Origin: Actinomyces respiraculi
GTDB taxonomy: Bacteria > Actinomycetota > Actinomycetes > Actinomycetales > Actinomycetaceae
NCBI RefSeq assembly: GCF_014595995.2
Contig: NZ_CP063989.1
Span: forward strand, 1,302,001-1,366,000
Direction of reading: 5' to 3'
Length of the DNA: 64,000 bases
This document shows, piece by piece, positions 25,818 through 34,104 of the stretch. Position 1 is the first letter of the stretch. Each line of letters opens with the position of its first letter. A program made the translations under genes and the position numbers. Below the pieces are notes generated by a model. The model saw only the letters and a list, made by a program, of their open reading frames with translations, had not been told where the DNA came from and did not search any database.

Positions 25818-27101
25818 TCAGCCCGCGATGGCCGACTTGATCTCGTCGCCGGCGCTGGTCATGGTGGTCGCGGGGTCAGACCCGCCCACGATGTTGGCCT
25901 CAGCCTTGCCCAGCGGGCCCCAGATCTCCGACATCTCGGGGATGGAGGGCATCGGGTCGGCGTGCTCGCTGGCGAGGGTGGCAAAGGTAACCATGTCCGG
26001 GTAGTCCGCCTTGAGCTCCTCGGTCAGGTCCTTCTGGACCGGCGGGAGCTGGTTGAGGTCGAACATGGCACGGGTGATGGTCGTGTCCTTGACGACGTCG
26101 GTGACGAAGGTCTGCGCGAAGGCGGCGTTCTTGCCCTTCGAGGCGACGTAGAAGGCGTTGACACCGGCGAAGGGACGAGCCGTGTTCAGCCCCTCGAAGC
26201 CGGGGATCTGGGAGACCGTGTAGTCGATGCCGGCGTTGACGATGTCGGCCAGGGCCCAGGGGCCGGACACCAGGTACGGTGCCTTGCCCTCGGTGAACAG
26301 CGAGATCGCGTTGTCGCCGGTGATGGAGGTCCTGAGCACGCCCTGGGTGCCGAGCTCACCGATCTTGGCAGCGGACGCCAGGGAGCCCTCGGCGCCGACG
26401 CCGACGTCCTGCGGGTTGAGGGAGCCGTCAGCGTTCTTGCCGAACAGGTAGCCGCCGCCGGAGGTGTAGAGGGGCTGCATGTGGTAGGCGTCGCCGGACT
26501 CGCCGACCGGCAGGGACAGGACGGCCTCGGTACCGGCGGCCTGGCCGGCGGCCACGAGCTCCTCGATCGTGGTGGGGGCGGTGACGGAGGTCAGGCCCTT
26601 GTTGACGAACAGGGCCAGGGTCTCTACGGCGTAGGGGACACCGTACATCTGGCCGTCGTAGGTGACGGCGTTGATGCCGACCTCGACGATGTTGGACTTG
26701 GCCGCCTCGGACAGCGTGACCGGGGAGACGGAGTTGTTCTGGACCAGGTTACCGATCCAGTCGTGAGCGCCCAGCACGACGTCGGGGCCGTTGCCTGCCT
26801 GGTTGGCGGTGATGAAGGTCGACTGGAGCTCGTTGGCCACGACCTGAACGGCCACGGTGATGCCCTGCGCCTTGCCCCACGTGATGGCGGCCTCCCGAAG
26901 GGAGTTGGCCTTCTTCTCGTCGGCCCAGATGACGAGGTCGGCGTCGGGGTCGCGCATGACCGAGTCGTCGGAGGCCATGGCCTCGGTCGAGTCGGCCGTG
27001 GCGGTCTCGGGGGCGTCGGTGCCGCCAGAGCAGGCGGCAGCCGCGGAGAGGGTGGCGGCGATGGCCGTAAATGACAGGAAGGACCTGCGGTTAAGGGACA
27101 C
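25818..27101 (-). CDS. malE: Maltodextrin-binding lipoprotein MalE, Tat-type signal
   Basis: 427 aa extracellular solute-binding protein. The signal region has a twin-arginine motif (NRRSFLS, residues 4-10), a hydrophobic stretch and a lipobox ending at C24 (SAAAAC), so it is probably exported folded by Tat and lipid-anchored. The mature protein shows the family 1 pattern: DADLVIWADEKKA, WGKAQGITVAVQ, DVVLGAHDWIGNLVQ, GQMYGVPYAVETLALFVNK, ISLFTEGKAPYLVSGPWA, GVNAFYVASKGKN and a C-terminal MPSIPEMSEIWGPLG. Start choice: GTG 27101 has GGAG 7 nt upstream. Earlier Met codons would hide the signal peptide. Confidence 0.95.
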   Translation of the reverse strand: MSLNRRSFLSFTAIAATLSAAAACSGGTDAPETATADSTEAMASDDSVMRDPDADLVIWADEKKANSLREAAITWGKAQGITVAVQVVANELQSTFITANQAGNGPDVVLGAHDWIGNLVQNNSVSPVTLSEAAKSNIVEVGINAVTYDGQMYGVPYAVETLALFVNKGLTSVTAPTTIEELVAAGQAAGTEAVLSLPVGESGDAYHMQPLYTSGGGYLFGKNADGSLNPQDVGVGAEGSLASAAKIGELGTQGVLRTSITGDNAISLFTEGKAPYLVSGPWALADIVNAGIDYTVSQIPGFEGLNTARPFAGVNAFYVASKGKNAAFAQTFVTDVVKDTTITRAMFDLNQLPPVQKDLTEELKADYPDMVTFATLASEHADPMPSIPEMSEIWGPLGKAEANIVGGSDPATTMTSAGDEIKSAIAG

Positions 27102-27140
27102 TGTGATTCTCCTTCGAATCAGAGTAGGGGACATCCGGCG

Positions 27141-27178
27141 GTGCAAGTAATGTAACGCCCCCGTGCAAGACCTGCAAG
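27141..27178 (-). promoter_or_regulatory. Three CTTGCA repeats before malE, candidate MalR operator
   Basis: On the coding strand CTTGCAG/CTTGCAC occurs at 27178-27172, 27169-27163 and 27147-27141. The first two are 9 bp apart and the third 22 bp on, all 40-77 bp before the malE start. CTTGCA repeats are known in promoters of starch and maltose genes of Streptomyces controlled by LacI-type regulators. The lacI-type gene of this cluster is the obvious candidate. Confidence 0.55.
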
Positions 27179-27218
27179 CCAGTGAACAGCGTGCCGCCAA
27201 CAAGGCCGCAACATGCGC

Positions 27219-28442
27219 TCAGGCGACAGTCGCAGCGTGCAGCCACACCGTCGTCGTCGGCGGCACCACGACCCTGCTGTCCGCCTGGCCGAGCCACTGA
27301 GAGGACAACAGCACCTCGGCGTGCTCCGGTAGGAGCACCGGGTCCGCTGTCGTGTTGACCACCACGAGCACGTCACGCACGAGCATCGTGAAGACCTCCT
27401 CGGCGCACCAGTCCAGGCCCGTGACAAAGGCGAGCGGGGCCGAGGCCAGACGGCGCTCCTGACGCAGCCACGTCGCGTGGCGCACCGTCGCCAACGGCGA
27501 ATCGAACTGGGCGCCCTGCGCGGCCGCGTGCGCGTTGACAAGGTCCTGGACCTGTCGGGGCGAGGCGGGCCTGAGCACATCAGGCAACGAGACCTCATCA
27601 CCCTGCCGCAGGTACACCGACCCCGGCAGCGCCAGCAGCAGCGCCTGAAGCGCCAGGCTGCGCTGCTCACGCTCCTCGGGCTGGGTGAACCAGCGCCGAC
27701 CGTCCCCGGGGTCCGTGGCGGTGCCAAGAATGTGCCCGGGCAGGTGGCGCCACACGGGCGGGGCACCGAAACGGTCGTGCTCGGCCAGGGAACGGGTGAG
27801 GTGACGCGTCATGGACCCCGCGTCCCAGCGCACGAGCATGAGCGCGTCGTCACGCAGGTGGTGCAGCCAGTCCTCCTGGAAGTGGCGCCGCCACGTCTCG
27901 GGGTAGTCCGCGGAGACGTCCGCCCCCAGCACCCCGTCCTCCGCGTAGGAGGCCAGCAGCCCGTGCAGGACGTTGAGGTAGTCGGTCAGCTGGAGCAGGT
28001 CCGTGGCCTCAGTCACCTCCGGGGGGATGATGAGGCCCAGGTCGATCCCGTCCGCGCCCGCCGCGAGGAAGGCCTCCGCCCGCTCGAGCAGGCCGTCGCC
28101 CTTGCGCTCACGACCAACGACGATGCGCTGGTCCTCACCCGCGTGCGGTCCTGTCACCGGCCCCAGCGCCCCCGAGATGCGCAGCAGCAGATGCAGCCCG
28201 CGCTCGTGCGCCGCCTGTGCCAGGGCCTCGACCGCCGCAGACTCGGCGGGAACATCAACCAGGCTCGGGCGCATGAGGACAGTGGTGAAGCCCAGGGAGC
28301 ACACGTGGTCAAGCACGCCGTGCATCTGCGCCAGATCCTCAGCGCCGAGCTCGGGGGAGGCAATCTCGTACACGAGGGCCTTGCGCCACCACTGGAGAGG
28401 ACCGTTCTGCACACGGTGCGCGAGAGTCGTCGTGGTCGTCAC
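27219..28442 (-). CDS. GH13-like protein lacking catalytic motifs (probable pseudo-enzyme)
   Basis: 407 aa from GTG 28442 (AAGGGAG 8 nt upstream). It opens like a GH13 glucosidase (LQWWRKALVYEI). Its C-terminal half keeps the alpha-glucosidase landmark ALPGSVYLRQGDEVSLPDVL. In between, active-site motifs are gone. The nucleophile region GFRxD is GADGIDLGLI without the invariant Arg. The NHD motif is RHLPGH. No acid/base Glu segment is evident, and the barrel is shortened. No frameshift is seen and codon use is normal, so it is a kept protein, perhaps regulatory or sugar-binding. It is first of the minus-strand mal genes, 117 bp before malE. Confidence 0.75.
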   Translation of the reverse strand: MTTTTTLAHRVQNGPLQWWRKALVYEIASPELGAEDLAQMHGVLDHVCSLGFTTVLMRPSLVDVPAESAAVEALAQAAHERGLHLLLRISGALGPVTGPHAGEDQRIVVGRERKGDGLLERAEAFLAAGADGIDLGLIIPPEVTEATDLLQLTDYLNVLHGLLASYAEDGVLGADVSADYPETWRRHFQEDWLHHLRDDALMLVRWDAGSMTRHLTRSLAEHDRFGAPPVWRHLPGHILGTATDPGDGRRWFTQPEEREQRSLALQALLLALPGSVYLRQGDEVSLPDVLRPASPRQVQDLVNAHAAAQGAQFDSPLATVRHATWLRQERRLASAPLAFVTGLDWCAEEVFTMLVRDVLVVVNTTADPVLLPEHAEVLLSSQWLGQADSRVVVPPTTTVWLHAATVA

Positions 28443-28587
28443 GCGAGCCGCTCCCTTCTGTCCGGGCCGGAGCCCGCAGCCCGGTTCCCCGGCCGCCGGG
28501 TCCGGACACCGACGGGACCGAGCACCTTCCAGCACCCGGGGGGAACCCCTCCGTCATAGTAGCGTGCCCCTGCGTAGGCTCTATCCC

Positions 28588-29889
28588 ATGTCAAGAACCG
28601 ACGGCGACCCGGCACGCAGCGAGGACACCGGCGACCTCATCGGCTATCGGGGCCACGATGTCGAGCGATACGTCCCCGAGCCCGCCAAGAACCCTCAGCG
28701 CACCCCCTTCGAGCGCGACCGCGCCCGAGTGCTGCACTCCTCGGGGCTGCGTCGTCTGGGTGCCAAGACCCAGGTGCTGGGACCCTCCAGCGACGACTTC
28801 GTGCGCACCCGCCTGACCCACTCCCTCGAGGTGGCCCAGGTGGGCCGCGCGATCGGCCAGGCGCTGGGCTGCGACCCCGACGTCGTCGACACCGCCTGCC
28901 TCGCCCACGACCTGGGCCACCCGCCCTACGGGCACAACGGGGAGCGGGCACTGGACGTCGTTGCCGCTTCCATCGGCGGTTTCGAGGGCAACGCCCAGAC
29001 CATGAGGCTGGTCACCCGCCTCGAGCCCAAGAGCCTCGACGCCGAGGGCCGCAGCGTCGGCCTCAACCTCACCCGGGCCAGCCTCGACGCCATCGCGAAG
29101 TACCCCTGGACCCGGGGCGCCGGCCCCGGTGGGCCCGAGGGCAAGAGCGCCCGCAAGTACGGCTGCTACGACGACGACCTGCCCGTCTTCACCTGGATGC
29201 GTCAGGGCGCGCCCGCCCACCGCCGCTGCCTCGAGGCACAGGTGATGGACCTGTCCGACGACGTCGCCTACTCCGTCCACGACGTCGAGGACGCCATCGC
29301 CCTGGGGCGCATGGACCCCGCCGCCGTCACTGCCGACGCCGAGGCCATCGTTGCCGCGACACTGGACTGGTACGGGCCGGTTACCAGCGCTGACCGTCTG
29401 GGCGCGGCCTGGGAGCGCCTGACCACCTCCGGCTTCTGGATCCACCGCTACACCGGCTCGCCCCGGGACGCAGTGGGGTTGAAGAACCTCACGAGCCAGC
29501 TCATCGGCCGTTTCGTCTCCGACGTCGCCGCGGCCACCCGCGAGGTCTTTGGCGACGGGCCTCTGTCGCGTTACGAGGCCGACCTCGTCATCCCCGAGGA
29601 GACGGCCGATGAGATCCTCGTGCTCAAGGGCGCGGCTGTGCGCTACGTCATGGCGCCACGCGAGCATGAGCCCGTCTACCTGCGCCAGCGCACCGAGCTC
29701 TTCGACCTCGCCGACGCGCTCATCGAGACGGGCGAGCGCCACCTCGAACCCGTCTTCGCCCACGCCTGGCGCGAGGCCGGTGACGATGCCGGGCGGCTGC
29801 GCGCCGTCGTCGACCAGATCGCCTCCCTGACCGACACCTCCGCACGCCAGTGGCACGCCCGCCTGTGCGGAATGCTCTCCGAGGTCTGA
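28588..29889 (+). CDS. dgt: Deoxyguanosinetriphosphate triphosphohydrolase-like protein
   Basis: 433 aa HD-domain nucleotide hydrolase that removes triphosphate from dNTPs. Motifs: FERDRARVLHSSGLRRLGAK, TRLTHSLEVAQVGRAI (first His), ACLAHDLGHPPYGHNGE (HD pair) and DLSDDVAYSVHDVEDAI (last Asp). The start is the ATG at 28588, 7 nt after TAGGCT (28575-28580), giving a leaderless mRNA. The longer open frame upstream is antisense to the mal locus. dnaG follows after 63 bp with its own -10 element. The dgt-dnaG neighbourhood is widely kept in actinobacteria. Confidence 0.95.
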   Translation: MSRTDGDPARSEDTGDLIGYRGHDVERYVPEPAKNPQRTPFERDRARVLHSSGLRRLGAKTQVLGPSSDDFVRTRLTHSLEVAQVGRAIGQALGCDPDVVDTACLAHDLGHPPYGHNGERALDVVAASIGGFEGNAQTMRLVTRLEPKSLDAEGRSVGLNLTRASLDAIAKYPWTRGAGPGGPEGKSARKYGCYDDDLPVFTWMRQGAPAHRRCLEAQVMDLSDDVAYSVHDVEDAIALGRMDPAAVTADAEAIVAATLDWYGPVTSADRLGAAWERLTTSGFWIHRYTGSPRDAVGLKNLTSQLIGRFVSDVAAATREVFGDGPLSRYEADLVIPEETADEILVLKGAAVRYVMAPREHEPVYLRQRTELFDLADALIETGERHLEPVFAHAWREAGDDAGRLRAVVDQIASLTDTSARQWHARLCGMLSEV

Positions 29890-29952
29890 GCGCCATCCAC
29901 AGCCCTCAGGGCCCGACGGCGGCAGCCTCATCCGCCCGTCTAGGATGAGGCC

Positions 29953-31941
29953 ATGGCGGGACTCATCAAGCGCGAGGACATCGAGGCCGTGCGCGAGCGC
30001 GCCAAGATCGAGGATGTTGTCGGCGAGCACGTCACCCTCAAAAGCGCCGGTGTCGGATCCATGAAGGGACTGTGCCCCTTCCACGACGAGCGCACGCCCT
30101 CCTTCAACGTCCGCCCGCAGCTGGGCCTGTGGCACTGCTTCGGTTGTGGCGAGGGAGGCGACGTCATCGCCTTCGTCCAGAAGATCAACCACCTTGGCTT
30201 CACCGAAGCCGTCGAGTACCTGGCCGGACGCGTCGGCGTCCAGCTGCGCTACGAGGAGGGCGGCGGCCAGGTGCGGCGAGGCGTCGAGCCCGGTACCCGC
30301 CAGCGCCTGCTCGAGGCCAACCGCGTCGCCGAGGAGTGGTTCCGCACCCAGCTCAGCCCCTCCAACCCGGCTGCCGCCGGCGCCGGCCGGTTCCTCTTCG
30401 GGCGCGGCTTCGACGCCGCCGCCCTGGCGCACTTCGGGGTCGGTTACGCCCCGCCCGGCTGGGACAACCTCGCCCAGCACCTGCGCTCCAAGGGCTTCAC
30501 CGAGAAGGAGCTCGTCGACTCCGGTCTGTGCGGCCAGGGCGGCGGAGGCGGCCGCCGCGTCTACGACCGCTTTCGCGACCGTGTCATGTGGCCCATCCGC
30601 GACGTCACCGGTGCCACCGTCGGCTTCGGCGGTCGGCGCCTGTCCGACGACGACCCGAGCGTCCCCAAGTACCTCAACACCCCCGAGACCGCCATCTATC
30701 ACAAGAGCCAGGTCCTCTACGGCCTCGACCTGGCCAAGAAGAGCATCGCCCGCGACCGGCGCGTCGTCGTCGTCGAGGGCTACACGGACGTCATGGCCGC
30801 GCACTTGTCCGGCGTCGAGTGCGCCGTCGCCACCTGCGGCACCGCCTTCGGTGAGGACCACGTGCGCATCGTGCGACGCCTGCTGGGCGACGCGGCCGAC
30901 CCCTCGGCGGGGGTCCTCATGGGCAACCGAGTGCGCGGCGGTGAAGTCGTCTTTACTTTCGACGGCGACGCCGCCGGACGCACGGCCGCCCTGCGCGCCT
31001 ACGGCGAGGACCAGCACTTCGCCGCCCAGACCTTCGTCGCCGTCGACCCCAACGGCCTGGACCCCTGCGACCTGCGCCTGCAGGAGGGTGCCGACGGGAT
31101 CCCGCGCCTGCTCGAGCGGCGCAAGCCGCTCTTCGAGTTCGTCATCCGCACCTCGTTGGCCTCCTTCGACCTGGAGACGGCCGAGGGACGCGTACGCGGC
31201 CTGCGCACCGCGGCCCCGGTGGTCGCCGGTATCCGCGACCGGGCGCTGCGCCGCGAGTACACGCGCCGGCTCGCCGGCTGGCTCGCCCTGCCCGAGAGCG
31301 AGGTCCTGGGCGCCGTCCAGGCGGCCGAGCGCCGCAGCGGCGGTGCTCTCGCGTCCCAGGGCGACGAGGCCGTCGCGCGTACCGCCCTGACGCCCGCCCA
31401 GGACAAGGTCACGGCTCTCGAGCGGCAGGTCCTGGCCGTCATGGTCCAGATGCCGCTCATCGCCTCACGCGTCGGTGCAGATTCCATCGAGCCGGCGGCC
31501 TTCATTGACCCGCTCCACCGTGCGGCCTTTGAGGCACTTGAGGCTGCCGGTGGTGTGGACCGCGCCGAGCAGGAGGTGCAGGCGCTGACCGCGGGCGGGG
31601 CGGGTCGCGAGGCCGTCGAGCGCAGGGCCATTGGCCGCTGGGTTGAGCAGGTGCGCCTGGGGGCGGCCCCCGAGGTGGACAACGCCCTGACCGCGCTGGC
31701 CGTTGTCGAGCTGCCCCTGGCACTGCGCCGTGACGCCAACGGCGTGGTGGACGAGACTGCCGTCGAGCGCTACGCGCGGGAGGTCATCACCTCCCTGGCC
31801 CGCATGGGCGTCAACCGGCGCCTGACTGAGCTGCGCGGGCGCCAGCGGCGCATGTCGCCCGAGGACGAGGGCTATCGTGAGGTCTTCGAGGAGATCATCG
31901 GTCTGGAGAACCGGCGCATCCAGCTGGGTCGGCCCGTCTGA
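29953..31941 (+). CDS. dnaG: DNA primase
   Basis: 662 aa. It makes RNA primers at the replication fork. The N-terminal CHC2 zinc finger has C41, H44, C62 and C65 (LCPFHDERTPSFNV, LWHCFGCGEGGD). The catalytic core follows with KSQVLYGLDLAKKSI, the Toprim motif VVVVEGYTDVMAAH and the acidic FTFDGDAAG. A C-terminal helicase-binding region begins at about residue 450. Start is ATG 29953, 6 nt after TAGGAT (29941-29946), so it is probably leaderless. A hairpin at 31995-32021 terminates it. Confidence 0.97.
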   Translation: MAGLIKREDIEAVRERAKIEDVVGEHVTLKSAGVGSMKGLCPFHDERTPSFNVRPQLGLWHCFGCGEGGDVIAFVQKINHLGFTEAVEYLAGRVGVQLRYEEGGGQVRRGVEPGTRQRLLEANRVAEEWFRTQLSPSNPAAAGAGRFLFGRGFDAAALAHFGVGYAPPGWDNLAQHLRSKGFTEKELVDSGLCGQGGGGGRRVYDRFRDRVMWPIRDVTGATVGFGGRRLSDDDPSVPKYLNTPETAIYHKSQVLYGLDLAKKSIARDRRVVVVEGYTDVMAAHLSGVECAVATCGTAFGEDHVRIVRRLLGDAADPSAGVLMGNRVRGGEVVFTFDGDAAGRTAALRAYGEDQHFAAQTFVAVDPNGLDPCDLRLQEGADGIPRLLERRKPLFEFVIRTSLASFDLETAEGRVRGLRTAAPVVAGIRDRALRREYTRRLAGWLALPESEVLGAVQAAERRSGGALASQGDEAVARTALTPAQDKVTALERQVLAVMVQMPLIASRVGADSIEPAAFIDPLHRAAFEALEAAGGVDRAEQEVQALTAGGAGREAVERRAIGRWVEQVRLGAAPEVDNALTALAVVELPLALRRDANGVVDETAVERYAREVITSLARMGVNRRLTELRGRQRRMSPEDEGYREVFEEIIGLENRRIQLGRPV

Positions 31942-31994
31942 GCCGACAGGTCTGGGCCGGGCGGTCCCGGCCGGGCGATCCGGGGGACACGACA

Positions 31995-32021
31995 GAGGCC
32001 CGGTCCTCACGACCGGGCCTC
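31995..32021. terminator. Terminator shared by dnaG and tRNA-Asn
   Basis: GAGGCCCGGTC (31995-32005) and GACCGGGCCTC (32011-32021) form a perfect 11-bp stem with loop CTCAC, between dnaG and the opposite-strand tRNA-Asn gene. Confidence 0.75.
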
Positions 32022-32025
32022 CGAA

Positions 32026-32100
32026 TGGCTCCCGCGGCTGGACTCGAACCAGCAACCGTTCGATTAACAGTCGAGTGCTCTGCCATTGAGCTACGCGGGA
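32026..32100 (-). tRNA. tRNA-Asn (anticodon GUU)
   Basis: The minus strand folds into a full cloverleaf: acceptor TCCCGCG/CGCGGGA, D-arm GCTCAATGGCAGAGC, anticodon loop CTGTTAA with GTT, T-arm CTGGTTCGAGTCCAG, discriminator G and an encoded CCA (32026-32028). It decodes AAC/AAU. Confidence 0.97.
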
Positions 32101-32161
32101 ATGGCGCTAGGCGCGGGTAGAACTCTAGCAACCGCGCCCGAAGGCGTCGAATCGGTCCCGT

Positions 32162-32833
32162 TCAGGGGAATGGTGGAATCCCGCGAGAATCGCTCCGTGT
32201 GGGCAGCCCCACACCGTCGTGGACGCGGCGCAGGAGCGCCTCGACCTCGTCGGGGAACCTCACCACGCCCTCCGAGTGCGCCTCAGGCTCCAGGACGGTG
32301 TACAGCCCGCCGTCGGGCGCCCTGCGCACCGAGGCGGTCAGCCGCACCCCGCTGGGCAGGGTGGTCGAGACGTGGTGAACGATCATGGCCTCCACCCGCT
32401 CGCGCAGGGAGCGCAGGAAGGGCACCTCGTCCACCTCGTGCACCTCCTCCAGGGGGCCGCGGGCGTCCGCGCCGACCTCGTAGCGCAGCACCGCCGGTAC
32501 CTGCACCCGCCTCTCGGCACCCTCTCCAAGCAGCCGGAGGGTGATGACGCGCTCCTCAGCGTCCCAGGACGCCCGGCTCAGGCGGTCCCAGGTCAGGCGC
32601 TCGGGCAGTGGGGGCGCCGTCGTGCCCTCCGCGCCGTCGGCGCTGCCCGTGGCGCTGAGGGTCAGGAGTGCGGCCGGGGTGGACACGAGCCAGCAGACCC
32701 CCTGCGCGTCGACGGGCACCGCCCCCAGCACGCGCGTACCCCGGTCGAGGGTGCGCACAAGAGACTGCGGTGGGACGGCGGTGGCACGGGACCTGCGCGG
32801 GCGCAGCAGCCGGGCCGGACGGGGCAGTGGCAT
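32162..32833 (-). CDS. Conserved hypothetical protein beside def
   Basis: 223 aa, not recognised. It is soluble and basic at the N-terminus ([13 protein letters not shown]), with a beta-rich first half ([20 protein letters not shown]) and a helical segment ([20 protein letters not shown]) ahead of an arginine-rich end. No catalytic motif or membrane segment is evident. The start is well supported: TAGCCT on this strand (32840-32845) lies exactly 6 nt before ATG 32833. It is divergent from the peptide deformylase gene (58-bp gap). Confidence 0.75.
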   Translation of the reverse strand: MPLPRPARLLRPRRSRATAVPPQSLVRTLDRGTRVLGAVPVDAQGVCWLVSTPAALLTLSATGSADGAEGTTAPPLPERLTWDRLSRASWDAEERVITLRLLGEGAERRVQVPAVLRYEVGADARGPLEEVHEVDEVPFLRSLRERVEAMIVHHVSTTLPSGVRLTASVRRAPDGGLYTVLEPEAHSEGVVRFPDEVEALLRRVHDGVGLPTRSDSRGIPPFP

Positions 32834-32891
32834 ACCCGCAGGCTACCGGCGCCCCGTCACGAGCCCGGCACGCGCGTGCGAGGATGTGCCC

Positions 32892-33383
32892 ATGGCTTAT
32901 CGCGACATCCGCATCATCGGCGACCCTGTCCTGCGCACGGAGTGTGACTGGATCACCGACATCGATGACTCTGTCAAGCAGCTCGTCGAGGACCTGCTCG
33001 AGAACGTCGACGCCGAGGGCCGTGCGGGCCTGGCCGCCAACCAGATCGGCGTCAGCCTGCGCGCCTTCTCCTGGAACATCGACGGCGAGATCGGCTACGT
33101 CCTCAACCCCCGCATCCAGGAGCTCGACTTCGACGAGTACCAGGACGGTGACGAGGGCTGCCTGTCCGTTCCGGACCTGTGGTACCCCACCAAGCGGGCC
33201 TGGTACGCGCGCGCCGTCGGCATCGACCTGGACGGCAAGGAGGTCGTCGTCGAGGGGGAGGAGCTCATGGGGCGCTGCATCCAGCACGAGTGTGACCACC
33301 TGGACGGCCACCTCTACCTCGACCGCCTCGACCGGCGCACCCGCGCCAAGGCGATGAAGGACCTGCTGGCCAAGGGGCTGTAA
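32892..33383 (+). CDS. def: Peptide deformylase
   Basis: 163 aa metalloenzyme that removes the N-formyl group from new proteins. Motif 1 is GLAANQIGV, motif 2 is EGCLSVPD (metal Cys) and motif 3 is QHECDHLDG (metal His pair and catalytic Glu). Compared with the usual forms, the region after motif 1 is [17 protein letters not shown], typical for actinobacterial enzymes. Start is ATG 32892. GAGGAT (32880-32885) is 6 nt upstream, so it is possibly leaderless. The longer open frame upstream is antisense to the neighbour. Confidence 0.96.
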   Translation: MAYRDIRIIGDPVLRTECDWITDIDDSVKQLVEDLLENVDAEGRAGLAANQIGVSLRAFSWNIDGEIGYVLNPRIQELDFDEYQDGDEGCLSVPDLWYPTKRAWYARAVGIDLDGKEVVVEGEELMGRCIQHECDHLDGHLYLDRLDRRTRAKAMKDLLAKGL

Positions 33384-33483
33384 AGGCCGGCAGAAGGCTG
33401 TAGGGGGTAACAGCGCCGCCTGCGCCAGGTGGTGCAACTGCGTGGGGCGGGCGCGTCGGGTGGACCGGCGCGCCCGCCCGCGT

Positions 33484-33512
33484 CATACTGGTGACGCACA
33501 CCGCGTGCGTCA
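33484..33512 (+). promoter_or_regulatory. -10 element and palindrome before the DUF3145 gene
   Basis: CATACT (33484-33489) is followed by TGACGCAC-ACCGC-GTGCGTCA (33492-33512), a perfect 8-bp inverted repeat placed at the expected transcription start. This is a likely operator or 5'-end hairpin for the DUF3145 mRNA. Confidence 0.45.
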
Positions 33513-33529
33513 TGAGGGCCGCTGGGCTC

Positions 33530-33564
33530 GGTTCGAGAACGTTGGGGAAGACGAATCTCGAACC
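33530..33564 (+). promoter_or_regulatory. Leader hairpin next to the DUF3145 ribosome site
   Basis: GGTTCGAGA (33530-33538) pairs with TCTCGAACC (33556-33564), a perfect 9-bp stem with a 17-nt loop, ending 2 nt before AGGAGG (33567-33572). It could control access to the ribosome site. Confidence 0.45.
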
Positions 33565-33581
33565 ACAGGAGGCGATCCGTC

Positions 33582-34082
33582 GTGAACGGTGCTTACACCC
33601 GCGGTGTACTTTTCGTGCACTCTGCGCCGCGTGCGCTGTGCCCGCACATCGAGTGGGCAGCCGCCGAGGCCCTGGGCGCCCGCGTGCACCTGGACTGGAC
33701 CGAGCAGCCCGCGGCCCCCGGCATGATGCGCTCCGAGGTCAGTTGGGTCGGTCAGGTCGGCACCGGCGCGCGCCTGACCAGCGCCCTGCGCGGCTGGGCG
33801 AACCTGCGCTACGAGGTGACTGAGGAGGCCTCGCCCGGCACCGACGGCGGACGCTGGTCCCACACGCCCGACCTCGGCATCTTCCACGCCCAGACGGACG
33901 CGCACGGCAACGTCGTCATCCCCGAGGACCGGGTGCGGGCCGCGCTCCTGCACGCCGACGAGCCCGCAGTCATGCGACGCGAGCTCGACCTCGCCCTCGG
34001 CCAGGCCTGGGACGACGAGCTCGAGCCCTTCCGCTACGCCGGGGCGGGAGCCCCCGTGCGCTGGCTCCACCGGGTCGGCTGA
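33582..34082 (+). CDS. DUF3145 family protein
   Basis: 166 aa soluble protein. The family is restricted to actinobacteria and has no known function. Hallmark segments are TRGVLFVHSAPRALCPHIEW, VHLDWTEQPA, LTSALRGWANLRYEVTEEAS and RWSHTPDLGIFHAQTDAHGN. Start is GTG 33582, with AGGAGG 9 nt upstream and a leader of about 85 nt bearing two inverted repeats. It is convergent with fabF (22-bp gap), and I see no terminator between them. Confidence 0.92.
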   Translation: MNGAYTRGVLFVHSAPRALCPHIEWAAAEALGARVHLDWTEQPAAPGMMRSEVSWVGQVGTGARLTSALRGWANLRYEVTEEASPGTDGGRWSHTPDLGIFHAQTDAHGNVVIPEDRVRAALLHADEPAVMRRELDLALGQAWDDELEPFRYAGAGAPVRWLHRVG

Positions 34083-34104
34083 GCCTCCTCGCAGCCTCGC
34101 TGTC

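Noticed and set aside
28591..31017. 808-codon open frame antisense to dgt and dnaG
   Set aside because: It covers two clearly recognised genes and has no family motifs. Such shadows are common at this GC content.
33525..33565. A tRNA T-arm, because of GGTTCGAGA
   Set aside because: It pairs with TCTCGAACC to make a simple hairpin. No cloverleaf can be built around it.
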